Source: an uncultured bacterium (lineage in GTDB: Bacteria; Patescibacteriota; Minisyncoccia; Phycocordibacterales; UBA9973). Taken from it: 6,251 bases of DNA. Shown piece after piece: positions 5,802 through 6,251 of the stretch; positions within the stretch are counted from its first letter, which is position 1, and each line of letters opens with the position of its first letter. Location of the stretch: the NCBI GenBank assembly GCA_937895515.1, contig CALAYS010000108.1, positions 1-6,251 on the forward strand, written 5' to 3'. The position numbers were made by a program, and so were the translations under genes. Under the pieces are notes generated by a model. The model was not told the DNA's origin. It made no database searches and saw only the letters and a list, made by a program, of their open reading frames with translations.

Positions 5802-5850
5802 TTTAAAAACGAATAAAAGAGCTTTTTATCAAAATATTTTTGATGAAGAG
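5802..5850 (-). promoter_or_regulatory. Promoter region of the AAA ATPase gene with palindromic AAATATTT element
   Basis: About 30 bases upstream of ATG 5801 lies AAATATTT (5832-5839), embedded in a perfect inverted repeat ATCAAAA-TAT-TTTTGAT (5828-5844). AAATATTT is the motif reported upstream of many Marseillevirus genes. Distance and A+T context fit a promoter. The same octamer also occurs once inside coding sequence (3512-3519), so a chance match is not excluded. Confidence 0.45.
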
Positions 5851-6251
5851 TGTTTGTTGCATATTATTTTTAACCAAATTAAAGTTGTCTTTGTTTATTG
5901 CTCCACAAATGTTTGAATTAATGTTATAATAGATGGTTATGTTGAGATGTAGCCCCAATATGATACTTCATTTATTATCGTTATGAAAAAGAAATATGGG
6001 CACACTGAATAATGTGCAGTTTGCCTTCTGCTGATTACAGATTATCTTTGATAATTTGTAATCCATTTAAAATACGCATATTTATAAAGAGAGAATATAC
6101 ATTTGGTTATAGTGTGCTTTAAAACAATTTGCCTAAAATAGCAAACATTTAAAACTCAATATTTGACTTGGCCAAATTTAAGTTAAGCCAAACAATCTTT
6201 CAAAAATAATAGATTTAGGCTATATTTTAATTTTTAGTCGAAAAAGTTTTT
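5851..6251. other. Non-coding A+T-rich region at the right end
   Basis: No frame on either strand stays open for a convincing length here, and all three frames entering from the right edge on the minus strand close within about 35 bases, so no partial gene begins there. The region is not featureless. It holds a strong hairpin (6033-6063) and several smaller inverted repeats: GCACA/TGTGC at 6000-6017, TTTGC/GCAAA at 6128-6145, and GCACACT (6000-6006) against AGTGTGC (6111-6117). It may carry a structured RNA, a transcript 3' end of a gene outside the window, or a remnant of a mobile repeat. I see no tRNA cloverleaf. Confidence 0.6.
6033..6063. repeat. 14-bp hairpin with a 3-base loop
   Basis: GATTACAGATTATC (6033-6046) pairs with GATAATTTGTAATC (6050-6063) across a TTT loop. 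Thirteen positions are Watson-Crick. The fourteenth (6040 with 6056) is G opposite T, which becomes a G-U wobble in plus-strand RNA but an A-C mismatch in minus-strand RNA, so a plus-strand transcript would fold better. This is the strongest inverted repeat in the window and resembles, in length and tight loop, the hairpins that mark mRNA 3' ends in Mimivirus. No gene in the window ends next to it. Confidence 0.6.

Noticed and set aside
5802..5863. Tiny minus-strand open frame (about 20 codons) upstream of the AAA ATPase gene
   Set aside because: It is very short, consists of promoter-like A+T sequence, and shows no sign of being translated.

Overview
The window looks like a stretch of a large or giant eukaryotic DNA virus (Nucleocytoviricota) genome. 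The reasons are dense intronless genes on both strands, short A+T-rich intergenic gaps, eukaryote-type protein families (an NSF-like AAA ATPase, a collagen-galactosyltransferase-like enzyme, ankyrin repeats), several small membrane proteins without clear relatives, and no bacterial ribosome-binding sites, tRNAs or operon signals. An AAATATTT element, a motif described upstream of many Marseillevirus genes, lies before the AAA ATPase gene. One copy also lies inside a coding region, so it is only a weak pointer to the Marseilleviridae/Pithoviridae side of the group. I cannot fix the family from sequence alone.

Layout, left to right: the end of a possible plus-strand gene (2-190); a minus-strand group with a COLGALT-like glycosyltransferase (128-925), a short ankyrin protein whose reading frame appears broken by a TGA near its start (995-1270, perhaps originally from 1309) and a tail-anchored protein (1345-1923); a small plus-strand gene with a likely frameshift at an A8 run (2053 to 2380 or 2415); a minus-strand pair, a small membrane protein with a C-terminal dilysine motif (2393-2758) and a 561-residue protein of unknown family (2766-4451); a plus-strand four-helix membrane protein (4481-4810) diverging from that pair across only 29 bases; a minus-strand membrane-anchored AAA ATPase related to the D1 domain of NSF (4785-5801); and about 450 bases of non-coding, A+T-rich DNA (5802-6251) with a promoter-like palindrome and a strong 14-bp hairpin.

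The common thread is membranes. Four of the eight better-supported genes encode membrane-anchored products: the ATPase, the 109-residue and 121-residue proteins, and the tail-anchored 192-residue protein. One carries a KKXX ER-retrieval signature. The most notable gene is the ATPase. It keeps the NSF D1 catalytic core but replaces the SNAP-binding N domain with two N-terminal transmembrane helices and has no D2 domain. A virus-encoded, membrane-bound NSF-like machine that remodels host or virion membrane complexes is a reasonable hypothesis, but an inferred one.
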